Source: an uncultured Opitutaceae bacterium
Lineage (GTDB): Bacteria; Verrucomicrobiota; Verrucomicrobiia; Opitutales; Opitutaceae
DNA length: 38,846 nucleotides
Direction: 5' to 3'
NCBI GenBank assembly: GCA_903862935.1
Contig: CAIOZY010000022.1
Span: 1-38,846 of the forward strand
Made by a program: the position numbers and the translations under genes. Positions within the stretch are counted from its first letter, which is position 1. Every line of letters begins with the position of its first letter. Below are positions 31,749-38,846 of this stretch, one piece after another. The notes beneath the pieces are model-generated. The model was not told the origin of the DNA. It worked only from the letters and a program-made list of their open reading frames with translations, and ran no database searches.

Positions 31749-32155
31749 GTATCGCCCTCGCCGACGAAATCCGGATCGACTCCGAGAGCGACATCGTGGT
31801 CGCCCGGAAGCTGGTCCGCGACACCGCCACATCCCTGGGGTTCGGCCTGACCGACGTCACCCGGATCGTCACTGCGGCCTCGGAACTGACCCGCAATATC
31901 TACATCTACGCCGGAAGCGGGATCATGCGCTGCCGGCCGGTCGCCAGCGATGCCCGGCGCGGGGTCGAGCTTGTCTTCGAGGACAAGGGCCCGGGGATAG
32001 CCGACATCTCCAAGGCGATGACCCCCGGCTACACAACGAGCCGCGGGATGGGCATGGGCCTTCCGGGCTCCAAGCGGCTGATGGACGAGATGGACCTCAA
32101 GTCCGCGGTCGGCCAGGGCACGACCGTGGTTGTCCGAAAATGGCTCCACAAGTAG
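31745..32155 (+). CDS. rsbT: RsbT-type serine/threonine kinase (stressosome switch)
   Basis: 136 residues of the GHKL ATPase fold. N box ASELTRNIYIYAGSG, G1 box EDKGPGI and G2 box GMGMGLPGSKRLMDEMDL are all present. RsbT phosphorylates RsbR and RsbS and, once released, switches on a partner (the RsbU phosphatase in Bacillus). No RsbU gene is present here, so its released target is probably one of the downstream proteins. It overlaps rsbS by ATGA and the next gene by 16 bases. Confidence 0.92.
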   Translation: MSIALADEIRIDSESDIVVARKLVRDTATSLGFGLTDVTRIVTAASELTRNIYIYAGSGIMRCRPVASDARRGVELVFEDKGPGIADISKAMTPGYTTSRGMGMGLPGSKRLMDEMDLKSAVGQGTTVVVRKWLHK

Positions 32156-33168
32156 CCCAGGCACCCGCTGCTCCCCGGACCATCGAAGTGCGCCACCGCT
32201 CCGACGTGGCGCCGGCGCGAAACCTCGCCCGGACCGCCGCGCAGGGGCTCGGGTTTGCCTCCGAGGCCTGCGAGGAGATCGCTCTTGTGGCGAGCGAGCT
32301 GGCCACAAACCTGGTCAAGTACACCCCGGGGGGAAGCCTGACCCTCACCCCGATCGGGGGCCCTGAAAAGAGGGGCCTCCAGATCGAGTCAAAGGACGCC
32401 GGGCCCGGGATCGCAAACATCCGCCAGGCCCTGACGGACGGGTTCTCGACCTCGGGAAGCCTCGGCGTGGGCCTGGGGTCGGTGAATCGCCTCACGGATG
32501 AATTCGACCTCCAGTCCCGGCCCGGGAGCGGCACCCACCTCACCTGCCGGAAGTGGATTCGGGCCCGCCCCACAGCCTCGAAGGACTGCCCGCTCGACTT
32601 CGGGGTTGCAAGCCGCGGAAAGACCGACCCGAACGGGGACGACTTCCTCGTCAAGAAGTGGGAGGGGTTCGCCCTGATCGGACTGATCGACGGCTGCGGC
32701 CACGGCCAGAGGGCCCACCAGGCCGCCCGGACCGCCCGGCACTACGTCGAGAGCCACTTCGACCTGCCCCTGGAGGCGATCTTCGCCGGGACCGAGAGGG
32801 CCTGCCATGGGAGCCGGGGGGTCGTGATGGCCCTTGCCCGGTTCGACTGGGAGGCCGCGACATTGACCTTCGGCTCGATTGGAAACATCGAGGCAAGGCT
32901 TCTGAAGGGCGACACCCCCCTTCCCTTCATCGTCCGACGGGGGATCCTGGGGGCGCACGCCCCCCGCCCGGTCGTGGCGACGATTCCCTGGGACCCTTCA
33001 AACATCCTCGTCCTGCACACCGACGGGCTGACCTCGCACTGGAGCGCGACCCAGTTCAAGCCGCTCTGGGGAAAGCCCGCCGACGAGATCGCCCGGGAGC
33101 TCCTGAGGGCCCTGGGAAAGACCCTGGACGACGCAACCGCGCTTGTCGTAGCCCCCAAGAACCCATGA
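32140..33168 (+). CDS. GHKL ATPase fused to RsbX/SpoIIE-type phosphatase
   Basis: 342 residues. Residues 10-140 are an RsbT/RsbW-like ATP-binding domain (VASELATNLVKYTPGG, DAGPGIANI, GLGSVNRLTDEFDL). Residues 150-342 are a PP2C-type phosphatase like RsbX, with NGDDFLVKK, LIDGCGHGQRAH (metal-binding Asp), VLHTDGLTSHW and DDATALVV. RsbX returns the stressosome to rest by dephosphorylating RsbS and RsbR. The fusion brings a second kinase-like domain to the feedback enzyme. It overlaps rsbT by 16 bases and the next gene by ATGA. The start ATG at 32140 lies before the conserved sequence; the open frame upstream is rsbT shadow. Confidence 0.85.
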   Translation: MAPQVAQAPAAPRTIEVRHRSDVAPARNLARTAAQGLGFASEACEEIALVASELATNLVKYTPGGSLTLTPIGGPEKRGLQIESKDAGPGIANIRQALTDGFSTSGSLGVGLGSVNRLTDEFDLQSRPGSGTHLTCRKWIRARPTASKDCPLDFGVASRGKTDPNGDDFLVKKWEGFALIGLIDGCGHGQRAHQAARTARHYVESHFDLPLEAIFAGTERACHGSRGVVMALARFDWEAATLTFGSIGNIEARLLKGDTPLPFIVRRGILGAHAPRPVVATIPWDPSNILVLHTDGLTSHWSATQFKPLWGKPADEIARELLRALGKTLDDATALVVAPKNP

Positions 33169-34871
33169 AGACCGAGGACCTGATGCGGACGCTCGCCGAG
33201 AAGGAGGCGGAGCTGGGCGCAGCCCACAGCGAACTCAGCCAGACGAACTCCGAACTGATGCGCCTGACCCTGGAGCTGGACGAGCGGGTCGCAACCCGCA
33301 CGGCCGAGCTTTTGGAGGCCAACAAGGCCCTGCAGGCCGAAAACTGCGCCCGCCGGCAGGTCGAGCTCCGGCTGCGCCAGCAGGCGGAGCTGTTGGACAA
33401 GGCAAACGAGATCATCGTGAGCGCGGGGCTCGACGGCCGGATCAGTTTCTGGAACCGCGGGGCCGAGCGGCTCCTCGGCTGGTCCGCCAGCGAGATGATG
33501 GGCCGGCCCGTGGCGGAGGTCCTGGCCCTGGACGAACTGCGGGCGAGTTGCCCCGGGGCGCAGCCCTTCCGGGCGCTCGCCGACTGGAGGGGGGAGATCC
33601 GCACCCGCAAAAAAGACGGCGCCGAGGTGATTCTCGAGGCGAGCGTCACGGCGCTTCGCGACGAGGCCGACCAGGCGGTCGGCTGGCTCAGCATTTCCGG
33701 CGACGTCACCGAGAAGAAGGCCCTCCAGGAGAAGTTCCTGAGGGCCCAGAGGCTGGAGAGTATCGGGATGCTCGCCTCGGGGATCGCCCACGACCTGAAC
33801 AACGTCCTGGCGCCGATCAGCCTCGCCGGGGAGCTCCTCAGGACCCGGCTCACGGGGAAGAGCGACCTGAGGTACCTGGAGACCCTGGAGCGCAGCGTCG
33901 CCCGCGGCGCGGCCCTGGTCCGGCAGATCCTGGGGTTCGCCCACGGGATCGGCGGCGAGCACCGGGTGGTCCAGGTGAAGCACCTGGTGCGCGACATCGC
34001 GGCCATGATCTCCCAGACCTTCCCCAAGTCGGTCGTCCTCGAGGAGTCCGTCCCGAGCGACCTGTGGCCCATCCAGGGCCAGCCGACCCAGATCCACCAG
34101 ATCCTCCTGAACCTGTGCGTGAACGCCCGGGACGCGATGCCGGGCGGGGGGACCCTGAAGTTGACGGCCGAGAACCGGATCCTCTCCGAGGCGGAGGCCG
34201 GGGCGATCCCGGACGGCAGGCCCGGCTCCTGGATCGTCCTTTCCGTCGAGGACAGCGGAAGCGGGATCCCGCCTGAGGTGATGGCCCGGATCTGGGAGCC
34301 GTTCTTCACGACGAAGGCTGACAAGGGGACGGGGCTCGGCCTCGCGACGGTCCGGGGGATCGTCGAGACCCACAAGGGCTTCCTCACCCTCGACACCGCC
34401 GTGGGCCGGGGCACGACCTTCCGGGTCTACCTCCCGGCCGACGCGACCGCGACCGTCGGGGCCGACACGGGCGCCGAGAAGGCGGCCGACCGCGGCCACA
34501 GCGAGCTGATCCTCGTTGTCGACGACGAGGAATCCAACCGGGAGACGGTGCAGGACAGCCTGGCGATCAGCGGCTACCGGGTCCTGACCGCGGGCGACGG
34601 CGCGGAGGCGGCGGCGCTCTTGGCGGCGCGCTCGGCCGAGGTCGCGCTCGTCATCACCGACTACGACATGCCCGTCCTCGACGGAAGCGGGTTGATCCAG
34701 ATGATCCGGGCCAGGCACCCGAAAATGAAGGTCCTCATGATCAGCGGCGACGACCGGATGCGCAACGCCGAGTGCGACGCGAAGCTTCCCAAGCCCTACA
34801 CGATCGAGACCCTGCTCCGCGAGGTGGCCCAGCTCCTTCCGGGCCGGGGATCGCTGCAGGCCGCCAGCTAA
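33165..34871 (+). CDS. PAS-containing histidine kinase with C-terminal receiver
   Basis: 568 residues: N-terminal coiled coil (about 1-85, rich in Leu/Glu/Gln), PAS (about 75-190; [20 protein letters not shown]), HisKA with H209 in [12 protein letters not shown], HATPase ([38 protein letters not shown]) and a receiver (about 445-560) with phosphoacceptor D499 in [12 protein letters not shown] and [10 protein letters not shown]. No membrane segment, so it is cytosolic and could bind the stressosome or RsbT directly. It is translationally coupled to the RsbX-like gene (ATGA). It has the layout of an NtrB-like kinase with a phosphate sink or a docking receiver. Confidence 0.9.
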   Translation: MKTEDLMRTLAEKEAELGAAHSELSQTNSELMRLTLELDERVATRTAELLEANKALQAENCARRQVELRLRQQAELLDKANEIIVSAGLDGRISFWNRGAERLLGWSASEMMGRPVAEVLALDELRASCPGAQPFRALADWRGEIRTRKKDGAEVILEASVTALRDEADQAVGWLSISGDVTEKKALQEKFLRAQRLESIGMLASGIAHDLNNVLAPISLAGELLRTRLTGKSDLRYLETLERSVARGAALVRQILGFAHGIGGEHRVVQVKHLVRDIAAMISQTFPKSVVLEESVPSDLWPIQGQPTQIHQILLNLCVNARDAMPGGGTLKLTAENRILSEAEAGAIPDGRPGSWIVLSVEDSGSGIPPEVMARIWEPFFTTKADKGTGLGLATVRGIVETHKGFLTLDTAVGRGTTFRVYLPADATATVGADTGAEKAADRGHSELILVVDDEESNRETVQDSLAISGYRVLTAGDGAEAAALLAARSAEVALVITDYDMPVLDGSGLIQMIRARHPKMKVLMISGDDRMRNAECDAKLPKPYTIETLLREVAQLLPGRGSLQAAS

Positions 34872-34888
34872 CCCGAGACCTCGCACCG

Positions 34889-37051
34889 ATGAGCCCCTTC
34901 TCACATCCCGCCCTTCGGGGCACCTGGGCCCGGAAGGCCGCCGGGCATGCCGCCCTATTCGGATCCACGGTCGCGGCGGCCCTCGTCGCCACGCACCTGA
35001 TTTCGCTTCCGCCGACCCACATGACGGCGATCTGGCTTCCGGCCGGGATCGCCCTTGTGGGTTTCCTGTCGAGCCTGGGCTGGTCGTCGCTGCCCACCGT
35101 CATCCTGGCCAACTGGGCGGTGATCGCCCTGAATAACCACTACCCGCTCCTTTCGGTGCAGCCGGTGAGCCTGCTCCTGTGCGGGGTGAACGCGCTGCAG
35201 CCGGCCATTGCCTACTGGATCTGGCGCCGGTGGATCCGGGAGTCGCCGTTTGCGGACGGCTGGGAGTTCTTGAAGTTCGTGGTCGGAGTGTCGCTCGTCC
35301 CGGCGGTCGCGACCGGCTGGATGGTGATCGGGGTGATCCGGATCTTCGGGCCTTTGGAGGGGATCAGCTGGGCGGAGTTCGCCTTCCGGACGGGGATCAC
35401 CACGATTTCCGACGCCCTCGGGGTCTTCCTCGTCCTTCCGCTTGTCTTCGCACCCTGGGACGGGGGGCTCGTCAAGTCCCGCAAAGCCCTGCCGTGGGCC
35501 CACCTAGCGAACGCCGGCCTCGCCCTGGGCGTTGCCTGGCTCAGTTTCCACATCTTCTCGCACGCCGTCTGGTTTGCCGTGATCGCGGCCTTCACCGGGG
35601 CGATTCTGTGCGGGGCCCGGGGGGTCGCGGTGTCGGTCCTGATCGCGGCCGTCTACGGCCTTGCGGCAACGGCGGGCGGAACTGGTCCCTTCAGCGGAAC
35701 GGCCCACGTCGCCTTTGAACCCATGCTTGCTATGGCGAGTTTCGCCTTCTGCCTGGGGGTCCCCGGGGAATTTGCCGGGATCGTCCTGGACCAGCTCCGC
35801 ACCCACCGCCGGAACCTCGAGACGGTCGTCGCCTCCCGCACCCGGGAGCTTGAGCGGGCGAAGGAGGCCGCCGAGCAGGCGAACAAGGCAAAGTCCGACT
35901 TCCTCGCCTCGATGAGCCACGAGATCCGGACCCCCATGAACGGGGTCCTGGGGTTTGCGCGGCTCCTGGAGTCGAGCCGGCTCGATTCCGAGCAGCGGGA
36001 GTTCGTCCAGTCCATCCTCTCGAGCGGGCAGACCCTCCTGTCGCTTCTGAACGACATCCTGGACCTGTCGAAAATCGAGGCCGGCGGGGTGACCGTGGAA
36101 AAGCGGGAGTTCTCGGCCGCGGTCCTCGTGGGGGACACGACCCGGCTCTTCGAGCCGTCCGCAAAGGAGAAGGGCCTGAAGCTTGAGTGGAAGTGCGATT
36201 CGGCGGTCCCCGAGGTCCTGCTTTCGGACTCGGCCCGGCTGGGCCAGGTGGTCGCAAACCTGGTCTCCAACGCGATCAAGTTCACGGCCCGGGGCGGGGT
36301 CTCCGTGCGGCTTTCGGGAAAGCCGCTGTCGGTCAACAAGGGCGCCCCGGCCCTATTCGAACTGTGCGCCGAGGTGCAAGACACCGGAATCGGCATCACC
36401 GCCGAGGAGATGAACCGGCTCTTCCGGCCGTTCAGCCAGGCCGACTCCTCGATCACCCGCCGCTTTGGCGGCTCCGGGCTGGGGCTCGTCATCTCGAGGA
36501 GACTGTGCGAGCTGATGGGCGGAAGCCTGACGGCGACAAGTGCTCCCGGTAAGGGTTCGGTCTTTGCCGCGCGGGTTGTGGCGGAGATTCCGGTCCCGGC
36601 CTCCCCGGGGGATGCCGAGGCCCCCAAGGCCTCCGCCGCCGGGGAGGCCGAGACGGGGCCCCGCCTGCGCGTCTTGGTCGTCGAGGACAACCCCGTCAAC
36701 CGCAGGCTCGCCGGGCATCTGCTGCACCGGATGGGCCACCAGACCGAGTTTGCCGAAAACGGGAAAAAAGCTCTCGATCGCGTGAAGGCCGGCGGCCTGG
36801 ACGTCGTCGTCATGGACATCCACCTCCCGGAGATGGACGGGATGACCGCAACCCGGAGGATCCGGGAGGCCGAGCTGATGAACGGCACCCGGCGGCTCCC
36901 GATCATCGCGCTGACCGCAAGCGCCATGGCGGCCGAGCGCGACGAGTGCCTGCGGGCCGGGATGGACGACTTCCTCGTGAAGCCGCTCGACCCGGACGCG
37001 TTCCGGGGGGCGCTCCGCAGGGCCGGGAAAAACGGCGGATCGGAGGCCTAA
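34889..37051 (+). CDS. MASE1-type membrane hybrid histidine kinase
   Basis: 720 residues. Residues 15-300 are eight or so membrane segments of the MASE1 sensor type ([38 protein letters not shown]). A coiled stretch ([20 protein letters not shown]) leads to HisKA with H344 in [16 protein letters not shown], an HATPase ([33 protein letters not shown]), and a receiver with D643 in [12 protein letters not shown]. No output domain. It follows the previous kinase by 17 bases in the same operon. MASE1 is usually in c-di-GMP enzymes and kinases; its ligand is unknown. It would couple a membrane signal to the stressosome pathway or relay output from it. Confidence 0.9.
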   Translation: MSPFSHPALRGTWARKAAGHAALFGSTVAAALVATHLISLPPTHMTAIWLPAGIALVGFLSSLGWSSLPTVILANWAVIALNNHYPLLSVQPVSLLLCGVNALQPAIAYWIWRRWIRESPFADGWEFLKFVVGVSLVPAVATGWMVIGVIRIFGPLEGISWAEFAFRTGITTISDALGVFLVLPLVFAPWDGGLVKSRKALPWAHLANAGLALGVAWLSFHIFSHAVWFAVIAAFTGAILCGARGVAVSVLIAAVYGLAATAGGTGPFSGTAHVAFEPMLAMASFAFCLGVPGEFAGIVLDQLRTHRRNLETVVASRTRELERAKEAAEQANKAKSDFLASMSHEIRTPMNGVLGFARLLESSRLDSEQREFVQSILSSGQTLLSLLNDILDLSKIEAGGVTVEKREFSAAVLVGDTTRLFEPSAKEKGLKLEWKCDSAVPEVLLSDSARLGQVVANLVSNAIKFTARGGVSVRLSGKPLSVNKGAPALFELCAEVQDTGIGITAEEMNRLFRPFSQADSSITRRFGGSGLGLVISRRLCELMGGSLTATSAPGKGSVFAARVVAEIPVPASPGDAEAPKASAAGEAETGPRLRVLVVEDNPVNRRLAGHLLHRMGHQTEFAENGKKALDRVKAGGLDVVVMDIHLPEMDGMTATRRIREAELMNGTRRLPIIALTASAMAAERDECLRAGMDDFLVKPLDPDAFRGALRRAGKNGGSEA

Positions 37052-37052
37052 G

Positions 37053-37070
37053 GCTCCGCCCTGGCGGAGC
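37053..37070 (+). repeat. Inverted repeat after the stressosome operon
   Basis: GCTCCGCC-CT-GGCGGAGC lies directly after the kinase stop. Arms are perfect but the loop is only 2 bases and no T run follows, so termination would need Rho or another factor. The 111 bases from here to hutH show no further feature. Confidence 0.4.
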
Positions 37071-37181
37071 AAGGGGAAGGAATGGGGGATTTTCGGGCAT
37101 CGAGTCCCGGGCTCATGCAATTGTCTGGAATCCAAGGGGAAATCCTCGGATAATCGCCAAAGTCCGAACCCCATTTTCCCA

Positions 37182-38726
37182 GTGAAACCGGGCACCCCCT
37201 TCCAACTCGGGGACCGTCCCCTCGATGTGGCGACGGCCGGGGAGGTGCTGGGCTCGAAGCGGACGATCGCCCTCTCCCCTGCAGCCCGGGACCGGATCGC
37301 CGCATCCCGCGGGGTTGTCGAGCGGCTGCTCGCAAGCGGCGGGGTCTACTACGGGATCAACACGGGCTTCGGGGCCCTGGCCCACCAGCGGGTGCCCGCC
37401 GACAGCCTGGTCCAGCTCCAGGAAAACCTGATCCTGAGCCACGCGGTCGGGGTCGGGGACGAGGTCCCGGCGGACATTGTGCGGCTGATGCTTCTTTTGA
37501 AGGTGAACGGGCTGTCGCAGGGGCTGTCGGGCGTGAGGCCCTTCTTGGTCGACCGGCTGCTTCTCCTGTACAACGAGGACGTCCTGCCGGTCGTCTTCAC
37601 CCAGGGGTCCCTGGGGGCCTCGGGCGACCTGGCGCCCCTGGCGCACATGACCCTTCCGCTGCTCGGCCTGGGCGAGGTCATGCTCAAGGGAAAGCGGATG
37701 CCGGCCGCGGAGGCGCTGGCTGCGGTGGAGCTAAAGCCGATCCATCTCGAGTCGAAGGAGGGCCTGGCCCTCATCAACGGGACCCAGTTCATGTCGGCCT
37801 ATGCGGTCCATGCGCTCCTTCGGATTCTGCCCTTGCTGAAGACAGCCGACATCGCGGCAGCAATGACTTTGGAGGCGACCCGGGGCAGCGCCGCCCCCTT
37901 TGACGAGCGGATCCACAACGCCCGGCCCCACGAGGGCCAGGGCCGGACTGCGGCGAACTTAAGGCGCCTTCTCACCGCCTCCGAGATCCTGCCCTCCCAC
38001 AGGAATTGCCCGAAGGTGCAGGACCCGTATTCCCTGCGGTGCGTCCCCCAGGTCCACGGCGCCTCCCGGGACATCGTCCTTCAGGCGCTTAAAACGATCG
38101 AAATCGAGATCAATTCGGCGACCGACAACCCGCTCGTATTTCCCGAGGGCGACATCGTGAGCGGAGGGAACTTCCACGGTGAGCCGCTCGCCTTTGCGAT
38201 GGATTTTCTTGCGGTAGCGGTCGCGGAACTGGCCTCGATCTCGGAACGGCGGCTCTACCTCCTTTTGGGCGGCGACACGGTGGGCGATATTAAGCTCCCG
38301 AAACTTCTCATGAAGGACACCGGGCTCAACTCCGGGTTCATGCTTCCCCAGTACACGGCCGCCGCCTTGGTCTCCGAGAACAAGATCCTCTGCCATCCGG
38401 CATCCGTCGACTCGATCCCCAGTTCCCTGGGGCAGGAGGACCATGTCTCGATGGGGGCGACGGCGGCCACCAAGCTGATCCAGGTCGTCCGAAACGCCGA
38501 GACAGTCCTTGCAATCGAGGTCATGAGTGCGGCCCAGGCCCTCGATTTCATCCACCCCTTGAAGGCCGGAAAGGGGATCGAGGCCGCCCACCGGGAGGTG
38601 AGGAAGGTGATCTCATTTGCCGAATCCGACCGACTCTTCCACGACGATATCCAGGCGTCCCTGGCTCTCGTCCGCTCCCCTGCCCTGATCGCAGCCGCCG
38701 AGGGGGCGGTAGGGCCGCTCCAATGA
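37182..38726 (+). CDS. hutH: Histidine ammonia-lyase
   Basis: 514 residues from a GTG start. The enzyme removes ammonia from histidine to give urocanate. The self-formed MIO cofactor arises from Ala146-Ser147-Gly148 in [15 protein letters not shown]. Also visible: [15 protein letters not shown] (catalytic Tyr), [52 protein letters not shown] and [15 protein letters not shown]. It is histidine- and not phenylalanine-specific by context, since hutU follows at once (ATGA overlap). Confidence 0.95.
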   Translation: MKPGTPFQLGDRPLDVATAGEVLGSKRTIALSPAARDRIAASRGVVERLLASGGVYYGINTGFGALAHQRVPADSLVQLQENLILSHAVGVGDEVPADIVRLMLLLKVNGLSQGLSGVRPFLVDRLLLLYNEDVLPVVFTQGSLGASGDLAPLAHMTLPLLGLGEVMLKGKRMPAAEALAAVELKPIHLESKEGLALINGTQFMSAYAVHALLRILPLLKTADIAAAMTLEATRGSAAPFDERIHNARPHEGQGRTAANLRRLLTASEILPSHRNCPKVQDPYSLRCVPQVHGASRDIVLQALKTIEIEINSATDNPLVFPEGDIVSGGNFHGEPLAFAMDFLAVAVAELASISERRLYLLLGGDTVGDIKLPKLLMKDTGLNSGFMLPQYTAAALVSENKILCHPASVDSIPSSLGQEDHVSMGATAATKLIQVVRNAETVLAIEVMSAAQALDFIHPLKAGKGIEAAHREVRKVISFAESDRLFHDDIQASLALVRSPALIAAAEGAVGPLQ

Positions 38727-38846
38727 GGCCGGAGACGGTAACGCAGCAGTTTCTCCGTGCCCCTCGCGGTCTTGCGATGACTTGCAAGACCTGGGCTGCG
38801 GAGGCGGCGATGCGGATGCTCATGAATAGCCTCGACCCCGAGGTTG
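38723..38846 (+). CDS. hutU: Urocanate hydratase, N-terminal part
   Basis: 41 residues before the window edge, with [20 protein letters not shown] followed by [10 protein letters not shown], the start of urocanase, the next enzyme of histidine breakdown. The ATG overlaps the hutH stop as ATGA, so the two are translationally coupled. The rest is outside the window. Confidence 0.85.
   Translation, partial: MRPETVTQQFLRAPRGLAMTCKTWAAEAAMRMLMNSLDPEV

Noticed and set aside
32742-34904. A 720-residue minus-strand open frame opposite the PAS histidine kinase
   Set aside because: Same reason: shadow of a clearly coding gene with low-complexity composition.
1-38846. CRISPR arrays, rRNA or tRNA genes, replication origin, complete insertion sequences
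   Set aside because: No regularly spaced repeats, no cloverleaf with CCA-type ends in the few intergenic gaps, no transposase or DnaA-box cluster could be recognised by eye.

Overview
The window is GC-rich bacterial DNA, densely coded on both strands. It most likely comes from a verrucomicrobial genome, probably near the Opitutales. The best single marker is a 51-residue small basic protein (2843-2998) of a type I know only from the Verrucomicrobia/Chlamydiae group. Two uroporphyrinogen-decarboxylase-like proteins with a PocR/AraC regulator, a stressosome module and the near absence of Shine-Dalgarno sites fit the same assignment. Exact taxonomy is inference.

Layout. 1-3000 is housekeeping: an unidentified C-terminus, then rpoZ, smpB, thrB and trmL leftward (the last three joined by 4-base stop/start overlaps), and cutA plus the small basic protein rightward. 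3000-4900 holds a DedA membrane protein and an AGE-family sugar epimerase. 4896-5696 is an AT-richer islet bounded by inverted repeats and carrying an AAA ATPase fragment. 5700-14500 is a catabolic cluster: NagA-like deacetylase, PocR-AraC regulator, URO-D-like protein 1, HpaI-type aldolase, aldo/keto reductase, a large two-part protein with a C45/Ntn-hydrolase-like end, and URO-D-like protein 2. 14500-16800 encodes three exported proteins. 16800-23100 is an amino-acid block: a LuxR-type regulator facing a metallophosphoesterase-like gene, putA (proline to glutamate) and an isoaspartyl peptidase/asparaginase. Palindromes related to each other lie at both ends of the regulator gene. 23100-24900 is a decayed toxin-antitoxin islet (orphan Phd antitoxin, frameshifted second copy, BrnT toxin with an RHH antitoxin). 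24900-29900 has a threonine/serine dehydratase and M20 dipeptidase pair, an alginate-lyase-like exported enzyme, a small DUF2892 protein and a YeiH-type permease.

30100-37050 is a stressosome operon: rsbR (two near-duplicate PAS domains plus STAS), rsbS, rsbT, an RsbX-like phosphatase with its own N-terminal ATPase domain, then two histidine kinases with receiver domains. Four-base or short overlaps tie the first five genes together. No sigma-B or RsbU gene is present, so output probably runs through the two kinases. The window ends in a histidine-utilisation operon, hutH overlapping the start of hutU.

Most promising for follow-up: the operator-like palindromes around the LuxR regulator and put operon, the stressosome wired to two-component kinases, the paired URO-D-like proteins with different metal-site residues, the Ntn-hydrolase fusion, and the islet bounded by inverted repeats.
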